Assembly (NCBI RefSeq): GCF_029814825.1
Contig: NZ_CP122379.1
Coordinates: 1,054,001 to 1,118,000, forward strand
Origin: Aequorivita marisscotiae
GTDB taxonomy: Bacteria; Bacteroidota; Bacteroidia; Flavobacteriales; Flavobacteriaceae
Reading direction: 5' to 3'
Length of the DNA: 64,000 bases
This document shows, piece after piece, positions 23,653 through 33,933 of the stretch; positions within the stretch are counted from its first letter, which is position 1; each line of letters begins with the position of its first letter. The position numbers and the translations under genes are program-made. The notes under the pieces were generated by a model, which saw only the letters and a list, made by a program, of their open reading frames with translations, was not told the DNA's origin and did not search any database.

Positions 23653-26600
23653 GTGGAAAATGTAACTTCCTTGGAAAAACAAACCTCCTTTTCAATATAT
23701 AATGCTGCCGCAGGGAGCGGTAAAACATTCACCCTTGTAAAAGAATATCTGAAACAAATTCTTTCCGCAAAAAACGACGACTATTTTAAGCACCTTTTGG
23801 CAATAACATTTACCAATAAAGCGGTTGCCGAAATGAAGCAGCGAATTGTAGATACTCTGGTAAATTTTAGCAATGAGCAAAATGCTGCATCACCGCTGCC
23901 CATGTTGCGCATTTTAGCAGAAGAAACCGGACTCACTATTACAGAAATTCAAGTACGGTCTAAAAGAATTCTTAAAAACTTGCTCCATAATTACGCGGCG
24001 TTTAGCGTTGAAACTATTGATAGGTTTAACCATAGGCTTATACGTACATTTGCGCGCGATTTAAAATTGGCAACCAATTTTGAAGTCACGCTGGAAACAG
24101 ATGAACTTTTGGCGGAAGCCGTAGATCTTTTATTGAGCAAAGCGGGTGAAAATAAAGAAATTACAAAAGTATTGCTCGATTTTGCCTTGGAGAAAACCGA
24201 TGACGACAAATCGTGGGATATTTCGAGAGATATTGCCAGCGCCGCAAAATTGCTTTATAATGAAAATGAAGCCACACATGTTTCTATTTTGAAACAAAAA
24301 TCTTTGGAAGAATTTCTCGAATTTAAAAAGCAATTACTTAAAAGAAAGAAGATTCTCTCTGCCGAAATTGAAACAATTGCTTTGCAGACCCTCGCGCTAA
24401 TTGAAGAAAGCGGCTTGCAGTTTAATGATTTTAGCGGTAGCTATTTGCCGAAGCATTTTCAGAACCTTGCAACCGGCAGATTCCAACTTAATTTTTCAAC
24501 TAAATGGCAAGAAACCATGGGCGAAAAGCCTCTGTATCCAGGCCGTGTTTCTCACGCAATTAAAGGGATAATAGATGAACTAACACCCGTATTCATCAAA
24601 AATTTTCAGCAAACAAAAACGATGGTCTTTAAATTGTTGCTAGTTGAAAATATTCTAAAAAATACAACGCCACAGTCAGTGATTAATTTAGTAAATCAGG
24701 AAATTGAAGCTATCAAGGAGGAAAAAAACGTCCTGCCAATTTCAGAATTCAATTCGTTGATAAACAAGGAAATTAAGAACCAACCGGCGCCTTTTATATA
24801 TGAACGCTTGGGTGAAAAATACCGTCATTTTTTTATCGATGAATTTCAGGATACATCAAAGTTGCAATGGGAAAATATTATACCATTAATAGATAATGCC
24901 CTGTCGCAACAATTGGAACCAAGTTCTGGTAGCTTGCTATTGGTAGGCGATGCCAAACAATCTATCTATCGTTGGCGCGGTGGGTTGCCCGAACAATTTA
25001 TGGATTTGTACGGAAAAGTGAATCCGTTTCAGCGGGAAAAGAAAATACACACATTGGGCACTAATTTTCGTAGTTGTGCAGAAATCGTAAAATTTAATAA
25101 TGAATTTTTCAGCTTTGTGTCTTCATATTTTGCCAATCCAAATCACGGTGAATTATATCTAGAAGGTAACAAACAAGAATGCAACGATAAAAAAAACGGC
25201 TACATAAAATTCGAATTTATTGAAAAGCAAAATAAGGCCGAAAAAAACGAAACCTATTCAAGCCTTGTTTTTGAAACTATTTTAAAAGCGAGAAACAACG
25301 GTTTCTCCGAAAGCGATATTTGTATTTTAACGCGCCGAAAAGCAGAAGGAATTGCCCTCGGTGCTTTTTTAATGGAGCGGGGTGTGCCAGTTATTTCTTC
25401 AGAAACATTACTGCTACAATCTTCGCCATTGGTGCAAATATTGGTTTTTGCATTGCAACTTTGCGTGTATCCAAATAAAGAGGAGGCTAAAATACAACTA
25501 CTAGATTTACTGCACGATCATTTAAAAATTTCGAAAGAAAAACATACATTTTTTACTAAATTTTTAAATATTTCTGAAACAAAATTCGTCGAAAACCTTA
25601 AGGAATACAACCTCGAATTTACCTTTAATCGAATGCGTTCCGTTTCACTTTACGAAGCTTTTGAATATTGCATTGAAAAATTTGAAATTGCGAAAACAGC
25701 AGATGCTTATCTATTTGGTTTTATGGATTTAGTTTATGATTTTGAACAAAAGCCACAAGCCGATAAAGTCTTGTTTTTAGATTATTGGGAAACCAAAAAA
25801 GAAAGCGCTTCCATTCCCGCTAGTGAAGGAACCAACGCAGTGCAATTGATGACTGTTCACAAAGCGAAAGGATTAGAGTTTCCAGTGGTAATTTTTCCAT
25901 TTGCCGATATTCAATTGTACGATGGTAAGCTAGATAAACTGTGGTATCCTTTACAAATGGAAGATTTCAGTTTTAGTGAAGCGCAGATAAACTTTAAGTC
26001 CGAAATAGCTAATTATAGCCAAGTGGGCGAGCAATTATACAACGATCATCGCAGCCAGTTAGAGCTAGATAATATTAATTTACTCTACGTTACTTTAACC
26101 CGCGCAGTGGAGCAGCTTTTTATTTTTTCAGAAATGCCCAAAGACTCAAAGGACGGAATTCCTACCTGTTACAACCAGCTTTTTATGGAGTTTTTAAAAC
26201 AGAAAGGGGTGTGGAATAATGACCAAATGATTTATGAATTCGGAAGTGATTCAACGAAAACCTCAAAGGTTAAAAAAATCATTGCACAGGTAGAGCCAAG
26301 TTATATATCCAGTAGCCCAAAACGGCATGGACTAAAACTGGTCGCGCCTCAAGAACTTTATTTGGAAGAAGATACCGCTGCTGCAATTTCTGCTGGAAAT
26401 TTGCTTCATGAAACCATGGCTAAAATTTATACAAAGGCCGATGCAACAAAAGTTTTGATGGAACTGGAAGAAAGGGCAATAATTCCAAAGGAAGAATTAG
26501 AGAAATTACAGCAAACGGTTTATAAAATTATACAACATCCCAAATTGGAAAATCTGTTTTCGGGTACCGATAGTGTTTATAACGAGCGCAGTATTATTAC

Positions 26601-26811
26601 TAAAGATGGTCTGGTTTTGCGGCCCGATAGAATAAATGTAAATTTAAAAAATACAGCGGTTGTAATTGATTACAAAACGGGACTGCCAACAACCAGGCAC
26701 AAAGAACAAGTGGCTCAATATGCAAACGCGCTAACAGAAATGGGCTTTTTAAATATCGAAAAAATACTTATATATAGTAACGAGGACGAAATAGTAATAA
26801 ATAAAGTTTAA
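23653..26811 (+). CDS. UvrD/Rep-type helicase-nuclease, AddA/RecB-like
   Basis: Large subunit of a double-strand-break repair helicase-nuclease. Helicase motifs in order: Walker A AAAGSGKTFTLV (K24), Walker B FFIDEFQDTSKLQWE (D396-D400), VGDAKQSIYRWRGG, TNFRSC, QLMTVHKAKGLEFPVVIF (about 730) and LLYVTLTRAVEQLFIF (about 813). The C-terminal PD-(D/E)XK nuclease shows LHETMAKIY, RPDRINVN and VVIDYKTG (about 1005) followed by EQVAQYANAL, so both activities look intact. Translation is predicted from GTG at 23653, because the family starts shortly before the Walker A strand. An AddB-like partner lies 2.8 kb downstream, beyond kbl and an ompA-type gene. Confidence 0.93.
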   Translation: MENVTSLEKQTSFSIYNAAAGSGKTFTLVKEYLKQILSAKNDDYFKHLLAITFTNKAVAEMKQRIVDTLVNFSNEQNAASPLPMLRILAEETGLTITEIQVRSKRILKNLLHNYAAFSVETIDRFNHRLIRTFARDLKLATNFEVTLETDELLAEAVDLLLSKAGENKEITKVLLDFALEKTDDDKSWDISRDIASAAKLLYNENEATHVSILKQKSLEEFLEFKKQLLKRKKILSAEIETIALQTLALIEESGLQFNDFSGSYLPKHFQNLATGRFQLNFSTKWQETMGEKPLYPGRVSHAIKGIIDELTPVFIKNFQQTKTMVFKLLLVENILKNTTPQSVINLVNQEIEAIKEEKNVLPISEFNSLINKEIKNQPAPFIYERLGEKYRHFFIDEFQDTSKLQWENIIPLIDNALSQQLEPSSGSLLLVGDAKQSIYRWRGGLPEQFMDLYGKVNPFQREKKIHTLGTNFRSCAEIVKFNNEFFSFVSSYFANPNHGELYLEGNKQECNDKKNGYIKFEFIEKQNKAEKNETYSSLVFETILKARNNGFSESDICILTRRKAEGIALGAFLMERGVPVISSETLLLQSSPLVQILVFALQLCVYPNKEEAKIQLLDLLHDHLKISKEKHTFFTKFLNISETKFVENLKEYNLEFTFNRMRSVSLYEAFEYCIEKFEIAKTADAYLFGFMDLVYDFEQKPQADKVLFLDYWETKKESASIPASEGTNAVQLMTVHKAKGLEFPVVIFPFADIQLYDGKLDKLWYPLQMEDFSFSEAQINFKSEIANYSQVGEQLYNDHRSQLELDNINLLYVTLTRAVEQLFIFSEMPKDSKDGIPTCYNQLFMEFLKQKGVWNNDQMIYEFGSDSTKTSKVKKIIAQVEPSYISSSPKRHGLKLVAPQELYLEEDTAAAISAGNLLHETMAKIYTKADATKVLMELEERAIIPKEELEKLQQTVYKIIQHPKLENLFSGTDSVYNERSIITKDGLVLRPDRINVNLKNTAVVIDYKTGLPTTRHKEQVAQYANALTEMGFLNIEKILIYSNEDEIVINKV

Positions 26812-26833
26812 TTTTGAACTTAAAATTTAGAAT

Positions 26834-28033
26834 ATGTACGGAAAAATAAAAGAACATCTACAGCGAGAACTGGAAGAAATTAAAGAAAACGGATTATACA
26901 AAAAAGAGCGAATTATTACTTCGCCTCAGGGTGCCGAGATAACAATTTCTACAGGTCAAAAGGTTTTAAACTTTTGCGCAAATAACTATTTAGGTTTATC
27001 GGCCAACAAAGAAGTAATTCAAGCGGCCAAAGATACTATGGACACACACGGTTTTGGAATGTCGTCTGTTCGTTTCATTTGCGGAACCCAAGATATCCAC
27101 AAAGAATTGGAGCAAAAAATCGCCGATTTTTACGGTACCGAAGATACAATTCTTTATGCCGCCTGTTTCGACGCCAACGGGGGGGTTTTTGAGCCATTGT
27201 TGGGTGCAGAGGATGCTATTATTTCAGATTCACTAAATCACGCTTCCATTATAGACGGGGTGCGATTATGTAAGGCGGCACGTTATCGTTATCAAAACAA
27301 TGATATGGATGATTTGGAAAAGCAACTTATCGCCGCTAATAAAAATGGGGCACGCTTTAAAATAATAGTAACAGATGGCGTTTTTTCTATGGATGGATTA
27401 GTTGCGCCACTTGACAAAATATGCGATTTAGCAGATAAATATGACGCTTTGGTTATGATAGATGAATGTCATGCAACAGGCTTTATTGGTGACACCGGTC
27501 GCGGAACCTTGGAAGAAAAGGGTGTGATGGGCCGTGTTGATATAATTACTGGCACGCTCGGAAAAGCACTAGGCGGCGCCATGGGCGGTTATACTACGGG
27601 AAACAAAGAAGTTATAGATATGCTGCGCCAACGTTCGCGTCCATATTTGTTTTCCAACTCATTGGCACCAGCTATCGTTGGAGCATCTATTAAGGTGTTC
27701 GATTTGCTGGCAAACGATACTAGTTTAAAAGATAAACTCACTGAAAACACGGCATATTTCAAAAAAGGTTTAAAAGATGCAGGGTTCGATATTATTGATG
27801 GCGAATCGGCCATTGTCCCGGTAATGCTGTACGACGCAAAACTCTCTCAGGAAATGGCAAATAAATTATTGGAAGAGGGAATATATGTAATCGGATTCTT
27901 TTTTCCAGTGGTTCCCCAAGGTAAAGCCCGAATCCGAGTGCAGCTTTCTGCGGCACATAATAAGGAACATTTAGATAAAGCGATACGTGCCTTTATTAAG
28001 GTAGGAAAAGAATTAAACGTTATTGGCGATTAA
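26834..28033 (+). CDS. kbl: Glycine C-acetyltransferase (2-amino-3-ketobutyrate CoA ligase)
   Basis: PLP enzyme of threonine breakdown: 2-amino-3-ketobutyrate plus CoA gives glycine and acetyl-CoA. The PLP Lys is K244 in [15 protein letters not shown], the same number as in E. coli Kbl, and [17 protein letters not shown] carries the cofactor Asp and His. 399 residues and no insertions. It starts 22 bp after the AddA-like gene, so it may share its transcript. No threonine dehydrogenase gene is adjacent. Confidence 0.96.
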   Translation: MYGKIKEHLQRELEEIKENGLYKKERIITSPQGAEITISTGQKVLNFCANNYLGLSANKEVIQAAKDTMDTHGFGMSSVRFICGTQDIHKELEQKIADFYGTEDTILYAACFDANGGVFEPLLGAEDAIISDSLNHASIIDGVRLCKAARYRYQNNDMDDLEKQLIAANKNGARFKIIVTDGVFSMDGLVAPLDKICDLADKYDALVMIDECHATGFIGDTGRGTLEEKGVMGRVDIITGTLGKALGGAMGGYTTGNKEVIDMLRQRSRPYLFSNSLAPAIVGASIKVFDLLANDTSLKDKLTENTAYFKKGLKDAGFDIIDGESAIVPVMLYDAKLSQEMANKLLEEGIYVIGFFFPVVPQGKARIRVQLSAAHNKEHLDKAIRAFIKVGKELNVIGD

Positions 28034-28090
28034 AACCTTTATTTCCCTACCAATAGCAGTGATTTTAGGAAAATTTTATTAGATTTGCTT

Positions 28091-28120
28091 TTGTTTATAA
28101 AATTTAACAACTTACTTTTG
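28091..28120 (+). promoter_or_regulatory. Strong promoter of the OmpA-family gene
   Basis: TTG at 28091-28093, 19 bp, then TACTTTTG at 28113-28120: a full match to the flavobacterial -33/-7 pattern. It predicts a leader of about 30 bases that is A-rich next to the ATG. A second -7-like TAGATTTG is at 28080-28087. Confidence 0.7.
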
Positions 28121-28155
28121 CTCTTAATTAACACTTAAAAATTAAACAATCGAAT

Positions 28156-29541
28156 ATGAAACATCTTAACAGATTATTAGTTGCTGCTGTCCTTTTTATG
28201 GCAATCGGGGTAGCGAACGCGCAAGACGAAAACAATCCTTGGGCTGTTGAGGTTGGTGTAAACGCTGTTGACGTTTATCCAGCAGGTCTCAACGAAGACC
28301 AAGTACGTATCCCAGCTGCTGCTAGAGGGGATATTTTTGACGAATACTTTAATGCAAATGACCACTGGAACATCCTTCCATCGGTTTCAAGACTTGCTAT
28401 CAGTAGATATATTGGTAGTGGTTTTGTATTCACTGCAGCAGGTTCAATCAACCGTATTGATAGATTAGGAGACCTTCCTGCTGATGATCTGAGCTACTAC
28501 AGTGCAGATGGTGAAATTAAGTACAGTTTAAAAGGTGCATTAAATAGCAGTTGGTTTGATCCTTCTATCGGTATCGGTGGTGGTTACACTTGGGTAGACG
28601 ATATAGGGTTTGGCTCTGCTAACGCACTTGCAGGTGTTAAGTTTTGGTTCAATGACTATTTAGCTCTAAACTTACAATCCACTTATAAACATGCTTTCGA
28701 AGATTCTTACGGAATCACACACTTCCAACACTCTGCTGGTATAGTTTTCCAATTCGGTGGAAAAGACACTGACGGTGATGGTATATACGACAAAGATGAC
28801 GAATGTCCAGAAACTCCTGGTCTTCCTGAATTTAACGGATGTCCTGACACTGATGGTGATGGAATCGAAGATAGACTTGACGAGTGTCCAAATACTCCAG
28901 GTTTAGCTGAATTTAATGGATGCCCTGATACTGACGGTGACGGTATTCCAGATCACCTTGACGAGTGTCCTACTGTGGCTGGTTTAGCTGCTCTTAACGG
29001 ATGCCCTGATGCTGACGGTGACGGTATCGCAGATAAAGAAGATGCTTGTCCTAACGAAGCTGGTCCAAAAGAAAATAACGGTTGCCCTTACCAAGATAGA
29101 GATGGTGACGGTGTATTAGATAAAGACGATCAGTGTCCGGATGTTGCTGGTACTGTAGCAAACAAAGGTTGTCCTGAAGTTTCCGTAGAAATTATCAAGC
29201 AGTTAAATGAGTACTCTAAAACGATCTTGTTTGACTATGACAAAGCAACCATTAGAAAGGAATCTTACTCAGCACTTCAGAGTATCGCTGATATTATGAA
29301 AGAATATCCAAATTCTAATTTCCTTATCGAAGGTCATACAGATAGCAGAGGAAGTGATTCATACAATATGAAGTTATCTAAAGAAAGAGCTGCTTCAGTT
29401 CACGATTACTTAGTGACTATTGGAATGGATGACGATCGCTTACGTTCTGAAGGTTTTGGTGAAGAAAGACCAATTGCAACTAACAATACTGCAGCTGGTA
29501 GACAACAAAACCGTAGAGTTGAAATTTCTTTAGAAAAATAA
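28156..29541 (+). CDS. OmpA-family outer-membrane protein with TSP type-3 repeats
   Basis: An abundant porin-like/structural outer-membrane protein. Signal [20 protein letters not shown] ends before QDENNPW. Residues about 25-200 are an eight-stranded-barrel type domain. Residues about 205-335 hold five calcium-binding thrombospondin type-3 repeats of the pattern DTDGDGIxDxxDECPxTPG, each ending in NGCP. The C-terminal OmpA domain binds peptidoglycan: [47 protein letters not shown] and [10 protein letters not shown]. The strong upstream promoter and downstream terminator indicate a single, highly expressed gene. Confidence 0.95.
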   Translation: MKHLNRLLVAAVLFMAIGVANAQDENNPWAVEVGVNAVDVYPAGLNEDQVRIPAAARGDIFDEYFNANDHWNILPSVSRLAISRYIGSGFVFTAAGSINRIDRLGDLPADDLSYYSADGEIKYSLKGALNSSWFDPSIGIGGGYTWVDDIGFGSANALAGVKFWFNDYLALNLQSTYKHAFEDSYGITHFQHSAGIVFQFGGKDTDGDGIYDKDDECPETPGLPEFNGCPDTDGDGIEDRLDECPNTPGLAEFNGCPDTDGDGIPDHLDECPTVAGLAALNGCPDADGDGIADKEDACPNEAGPKENNGCPYQDRDGDGVLDKDDQCPDVAGTVANKGCPEVSVEIIKQLNEYSKTILFDYDKATIRKESYSALQSIADIMKEYPNSNFLIEGHTDSRGSDSYNMKLSKERAASVHDYLVTIGMDDDRLRSEGFGEERPIATNNTAAGRQQNRRVEISLEK

Positions 29542-29571
29542 TCTAGAAGAATATTTCTAATAAATAATTTT

Positions 29572-29607
29572 GAAACGCCTCCGTTTATCGGGGGCGTTTC
29601 TTATTTT
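29572..29607 (+). terminator. Rho-independent terminator of the OmpA-family gene
   Basis: GAAACGCCTCC pairs with GGGGGCGTTTC (one wobble) and is followed by TTATTTTT. Confidence 0.85.
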
Positions 29608-29613
29608 TAGACT

Positions 29614-32340
29614 ATGCAAACTTTTCTTCAACAAACCCTGAACCATATTAAAAACACAGGAATAAACATTTCTGAAATTACCTTTATCTTACCTAGCAAA
29701 CGTGCCGGTGGTTTTCTTTTAAACGAATTAAAAACCAACCCAAACAATACGCAATTTGCACCTCGCATTTGTAGTATAGAGGAATTTATAGAAGAGCTTT
29801 CCAGTCTAAAAATTATAGAGGCTACCGAACTTCTTTTTAAAAGCTACGAGGCCTATTTAAACACAGACTCTATTCCCGACAAAGAAGACTTCGAAACGTA
29901 TGCTACTTGGGCAATTACGCTCTTAAACGACTTTAATGAAATGGATCGTTATCTGGTAGATCCTGAGCCGTTTTTTAATTATTTGGCCAGTATAAAAACA
30001 TTGGAGCGTTGGGGTGTAAAAGATGAAAAAACAGAACTGATTTCAAATTATATACGCTTTTGGGAAAGCTTGCCTTTATTTTATGAGAACATCCAAACCT
30101 TACTGTTAAATGAAAATATTGGTTATCAAGGAATGGTTTACCGCGAAGCAGCTGCCAATATAGAACATTATATTTCTAGCAATAAAAATAAAAAACATTT
30201 CTTTCTCGGATTTAACGCGCTTAATACGGCTGAACAAAATATTATTCAGGAATTGTTGGAGGCAGGAAACACAGAAATTTACTGGGATACTGATCGGGTT
30301 TTTTACGAAGATTTAAAACACAGCGCATCATATTTTATTAGAAAATACATTGGTGATTGGAAATATTATCAAAACAACGACCCAAAATTTATTGCCGAAA
30401 ACTACCATACTCCAAAACATTTTCAGTTTGTTGAAGTGCAAAAAAATATAGGACAGGCAAAACACGTTGGCGAACTACTAGCCACCTATTCTGAGGAAGA
30501 TTTAAATAAAACAGCAATCGTGTTGGGCGATGAAAATCTTCTAATTCCGTTGCTTTATTCGTTACCCGAAAATGTAAAAAATATTAACCTCACTATGGGA
30601 GTTTCGCTAAAAAACTTTCCTGCTGTTGTTTTTTTTGAATTACTTTTTGCCATTCAGCAACGCAATACCGAAACGCTTTATTACAAAGATATCCTTTCAA
30701 TTTTAAATCATCCCCTAGGCAAGAGTTTAATAGTTAATGCCAGCAAAATATCCCTAATTTTAACGCGTGAAAACATAACTCATATCACTGCCACCGAATT
30801 AATTGAAATAGCAACTATCCCAGAAAACAAAAATATTGAATTACTATTTGCCAATTGGAAAAACGATAGTAATACGGCCATAACTTCCTCATTAAAAATA
30901 ATTGAAAACCTACAAAAAACTCATAAACCCAGCACCGTTGAAGGTGTTGTACTCCACGAATTAAAAACAGTATTTGGTAAAATTGAAGCACTAAATACAA
31001 GATATCCACACCTAAAATCTATTAAAAGTGTACTCACCCTTTTTTCCGAATTAACGGCCACAGCTTCCTTAGATTTTGAAGGCGACGCCTTTAATGGCTT
31101 ACAACTTATGGGAGTATTGGAAACTCGTGTTCTAGATTTTGAAAATGTTATAATTACTTCGGTAAACGAAGGTATATTTCCTTCAGGAAAATCGAATTCG
31201 TCATTTATTACTTTCGATTTAAAACAACAATTCAACCTTCCTCTTTTCTCCGAAAAGGATGCAATTTATACCTATCATTTTTATAGAATGTTGCAACGAG
31301 CAAAAAATATTACCTTGCTTTATAACAATCATTCGGAAGGAATAAATACCGGCGAAAAGAGCCGATTTATCCGGCAGTTAGAAGTTGAATTACAGCAAGA
31401 GCACATCATTAAAAAACGTGTGCTGTCTCCAAAGGTTCAGTTAAAAAAGCAGGAATTGCGTCAAATTGCAAAAACCGAAGCCGTCATGGATCGCCTCCAA
31501 CAAATTGCGGAAAGGGGTTTTTCTCCTTCGGCATTAACTAGCTATATCCGCAACCCCTTAGAGTTTTATTTTCAGAAAATTTTAAGGCTACAAGAATTTG
31601 AAGAGGTTGAAGAAACCGTAGCTGCGAATACTTTGGGCACCATTGTTCACGATACATTGGAAGAATTTTATTTACCCTTGGAAGGACAGAAACTTACGGT
31701 TGCACATTTGCGGGAGATGAAAACTAACATTCACGATGAAGTAAGTGTGCAATTTAAAAAAACATTTAAGGGCGGTACGTTTTCAAAAGGGAAAAACCTA
31801 ATTGTCTTTGAGGTAGCAAAACGTTACATCTCAAATTTTATAGATCGCGAAATTGCAGATGTGGAAGCCGGAAACACGATTAAAATATTAAAAATTGAAA
31901 CAAATCTTACCTTGCAGATTCCCTTTGCAGAACTCAGTTTTCCTGTAAATATCCACGGAAAGGTAGACAGGGTAGATGAATACAACGGGCAACTTCGAAT
32001 AATTGATTACAAAACGGGCCAAGTAAAACAAGGCGATGTAGAAATTACTGAATGGGAAGAATTAAATCAGGATTATAAATTCAGTAAAGCCTTCCAGATT
32101 TTAACCTACGCTCTAATGATGAATGGAGAAATACCAATTAACAATGCTGAAGCAGGAATCATTTCATTTAAAAATTTGGGAAGTGGATTTCTAAAGTTTG
32201 GCGCCAAAACAACTACACGCGGAAAAAAGGAACAACTGATTAATACAGATGTTTTGGAAACTTTTACAGTTGAATTAAAGAAATTAATTTTAGAAATTTG
32301 CGATCCTAACATTCCCTTCACCGAAAAAGAAATAGCTTAA
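29614..32340 (+). CDS. PD-(D/E)XK nuclease, AddB-like
   Basis: Second subunit of the AddAB-type repair nuclease. The N-terminus has a degenerate P-loop (ITFILPSKRAGGFLLNEL) instead of a Walker A motif, as expected for an inactive helicase-like AddB. The C-terminal nuclease begins near FSPSALTSYIRNPLEFYFQK and holds LGTIVHDTLEEFY (about 675), GKVDRVDEY and IIDYKTGQVKQGD (about 795-803), then KAFQILTYAL. The four-Cys iron-sulfur cluster of Bacillus AddB is not evident; only one Cys is near the C-terminus. 908 residues is typical for Bacteroidetes forms. The hydrolase gene starts on the last base of the stop codon. Confidence 0.88.
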   Translation: MQTFLQQTLNHIKNTGINISEITFILPSKRAGGFLLNELKTNPNNTQFAPRICSIEEFIEELSSLKIIEATELLFKSYEAYLNTDSIPDKEDFETYATWAITLLNDFNEMDRYLVDPEPFFNYLASIKTLERWGVKDEKTELISNYIRFWESLPLFYENIQTLLLNENIGYQGMVYREAAANIEHYISSNKNKKHFFLGFNALNTAEQNIIQELLEAGNTEIYWDTDRVFYEDLKHSASYFIRKYIGDWKYYQNNDPKFIAENYHTPKHFQFVEVQKNIGQAKHVGELLATYSEEDLNKTAIVLGDENLLIPLLYSLPENVKNINLTMGVSLKNFPAVVFFELLFAIQQRNTETLYYKDILSILNHPLGKSLIVNASKISLILTRENITHITATELIEIATIPENKNIELLFANWKNDSNTAITSSLKIIENLQKTHKPSTVEGVVLHELKTVFGKIEALNTRYPHLKSIKSVLTLFSELTATASLDFEGDAFNGLQLMGVLETRVLDFENVIITSVNEGIFPSGKSNSSFITFDLKQQFNLPLFSEKDAIYTYHFYRMLQRAKNITLLYNNHSEGINTGEKSRFIRQLEVELQQEHIIKKRVLSPKVQLKKQELRQIAKTEAVMDRLQQIAERGFSPSALTSYIRNPLEFYFQKILRLQEFEEVEETVAANTLGTIVHDTLEEFYLPLEGQKLTVAHLREMKTNIHDEVSVQFKKTFKGGTFSKGKNLIVFEVAKRYISNFIDREIADVEAGNTIKILKIETNLTLQIPFAELSFPVNIHGKVDRVDEYNGQLRIIDYKTGQVKQGDVEITEWEELNQDYKFSKAFQILTYALMMNGEIPINNAEAGIISFKNLGSGFLKFGAKTTTRGKKEQLINTDVLETFTVELKKLILEICDPNIPFTEKEIA

Positions 32341-33179
32341 TGATTATAAAAAAGAACAATATTCTTACGTCTAAAAATAAAAAACCCATTCTTTACGATG
32401 TGTATTATAACCAAAGTAGTGGTCCTGTACCTGTTGTAATTTTCTGCCACGGCTATAAAGGATTTAAAGACTGGGGAGCTTGGCATTTGGTGGCCGAAGC
32501 GTTTGCAGAGGCTGGATTTTGTTTTATAAAATTCAATTTTTCGCATAATGGCGGTACTGTGGAAAATCCTATCGATTTCCCAGATTTGGAAGCCTTTGCG
32601 GAAAACAATTTCAGTTTGGAATTGGACGATTTAGATAGGGTGTTAAACGAAATTGAAAACGGAAACCAAAATATTCCAAAAAATATTTCAAAAATTTCAT
32701 TAATTGGCCACAGCCGTGGAGGTGGCATTGTTATAATAAAAGCCGAAGAAGATAACCGAATAAACAAAGTTGCAACCTGGGCAGGTGTGAGCGATTTTAA
32801 AGCCAGATTTCAGGAAAATACGCCGCAATTTACAGCTTGGAAAGAAACTGGGGTTACGCACATTGAAAATAGTAGAACGAAGCAAATGTTGCCACATAAA
32901 TTTCAATTTTATCGCGATTTTAAGCAAAATGAAAAGCGGTTTACAATAAATAGGGCAGTTAAAAATTTAAGTGCCTCCCAACTAATTGTTCACGGCAGTG
33001 ATGATACCACAGTTTCAGTAAAAGAGGCTGTTGCCATGCACGGATGGAATCCTGCGAGCGAATTAAAAATTATTGAAACTGCGGATCATGTGTTTAATGC
33101 CAAACATCCGTGGGAGGAAAATAATTTGCCCGACCAACTTAAAAAGGCAGTGGAAGTAACAATTGCATTTTTAAATTGA
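32340..33179 (+). CDS. Alpha/beta hydrolase (dienelactone hydrolase-like)
   Basis: A 279-residue cytoplasmic hydrolase. The nucleophile elbow is IGHSRGGGIV (Ser near 124), the acid is in LIVHGSDDTTVSV and the His in ETADHVFNAKHPW, so the catalytic triad is complete. The oxyanion region VIFCHGYKGFKDWGAWHLV precedes it. The natural substrate is unknown; likely an ester or peptide. The ATG shares its A with the TAA stop of the AddB-like gene (TAATG), a sign of coupled translation. Confidence 0.88.
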   Translation: MIIKKNNILTSKNKKPILYDVYYNQSSGPVPVVIFCHGYKGFKDWGAWHLVAEAFAEAGFCFIKFNFSHNGGTVENPIDFPDLEAFAENNFSLELDDLDRVLNEIENGNQNIPKNISKISLIGHSRGGGIVIIKAEEDNRINKVATWAGVSDFKARFQENTPQFTAWKETGVTHIENSRTKQMLPHKFQFYRDFKQNEKRFTINRAVKNLSASQLIVHGSDDTTVSVKEAVAMHGWNPASELKIIETADHVFNAKHPWEENNLPDQLKKAVEVTIAFLN

Positions 33180-33208
33180 AGCTTATATTAAAAAAATCAC
33201 TATTTTTG
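33176..33208 (+). promoter_or_regulatory. Candidate promoter of tRNA-Ala
   Basis: TTG at 33176-33178 and TATTTTTG at 33201-33208 are 22 bp apart. The tRNA begins 52 bp downstream, leaving a short 5' leader for RNase P. Confidence 0.5.
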
Positions 33209-33258
33209 GCATCCTAATTAGCAAATACTCCTTAGGAACTGTGTGCTTAAAAACACTA

Positions 33259-33333
<75 letters not shown>

Positions 33334-33335
33334 CT

Positions 33336-33366
33336 AAAAAACCACCGTAGCAGCGGTGGTTTTTTG
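33336..33366 (+). terminator. Rho-independent terminator after tRNA-Ala
   Basis: AAAAACCACCG / CGGTGGTTTTT with a six-base loop and T6. The stem is extended by the A and T runs, so it can work in both directions. Confidence 0.85.
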
Positions 33367-33388
33367 ATTTTAAAAATGTACTTCAATA

Positions 33389-33904
33389 ATGATTGAAAAG
33401 GCAAAGAGTTCGCAAATAGACCAATTATTGGCTATAACAAAGGCTTGTGCAAATACCATGCAAAGTTTAGGAATTTTTCAATGGAATGATTACTACCCAA
33501 ATGCAGCTGCTTTTATCGAAGATATTAAACGCGGTGAATTGTACATATATTTGGAAGGGAACAAAATTGTGGGTTGCATTGTAATTTCAACCAAAATGGA
33601 TGCTGTGTACAAAACTGTAAATTGGCTCGCACCTACTTCTAATAATTATTATATTCACAGATTGGCAGTTCACCCCGATAGTCAAGGAAGAGGAATCGCA
33701 CGAACGCTGATGGATTTTGCTGAAAAATTAGGAGCTGAAAATAAATTGGTCTCTATTCGCTTAGATACCTTTAGCCAGAATGCACGTAATCAAAAATTTT
33801 ATGAAGCGCGCGGGTATATACGTTTGGACGCTATTTATTTTTATAATCAAAGTGAGTATCCTTTTTACTGTTACGAATTCCTACTGCCAAAAAAAACATC
33901 TTAA
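33389..33904 (+). CDS. GNAT family N-acetyltransferase
   Basis: A 171-residue acetyltransferase. The acetyl-CoA pyrophosphate-binding motif A is YIHRLAVHPDSQGRGIARTL (Q/R-x-x-G-x-G/A type), preceded by the strand IVGCIVIST and followed by IRLDTFSQNARNQKFYEARG (motif B). The acetyl acceptor cannot be predicted. It is independent of the tRNA, which has its own terminator, and lies 29 bp before the MATE gene, probably co-transcribed. Confidence 0.88.
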   Translation: MIEKAKSSQIDQLLAITKACANTMQSLGIFQWNDYYPNAAAFIEDIKRGELYIYLEGNKIVGCIVISTKMDAVYKTVNWLAPTSNNYYIHRLAVHPDSQGRGIARTLMDFAEKLGAENKLVSIRLDTFSQNARNQKFYEARGYIRLDAIYFYNQSEYPFYCYEFLLPKKTS

Positions 33905-33933
33905 CGGCCGCTATTTTGTAGCTTAGCGCATTT

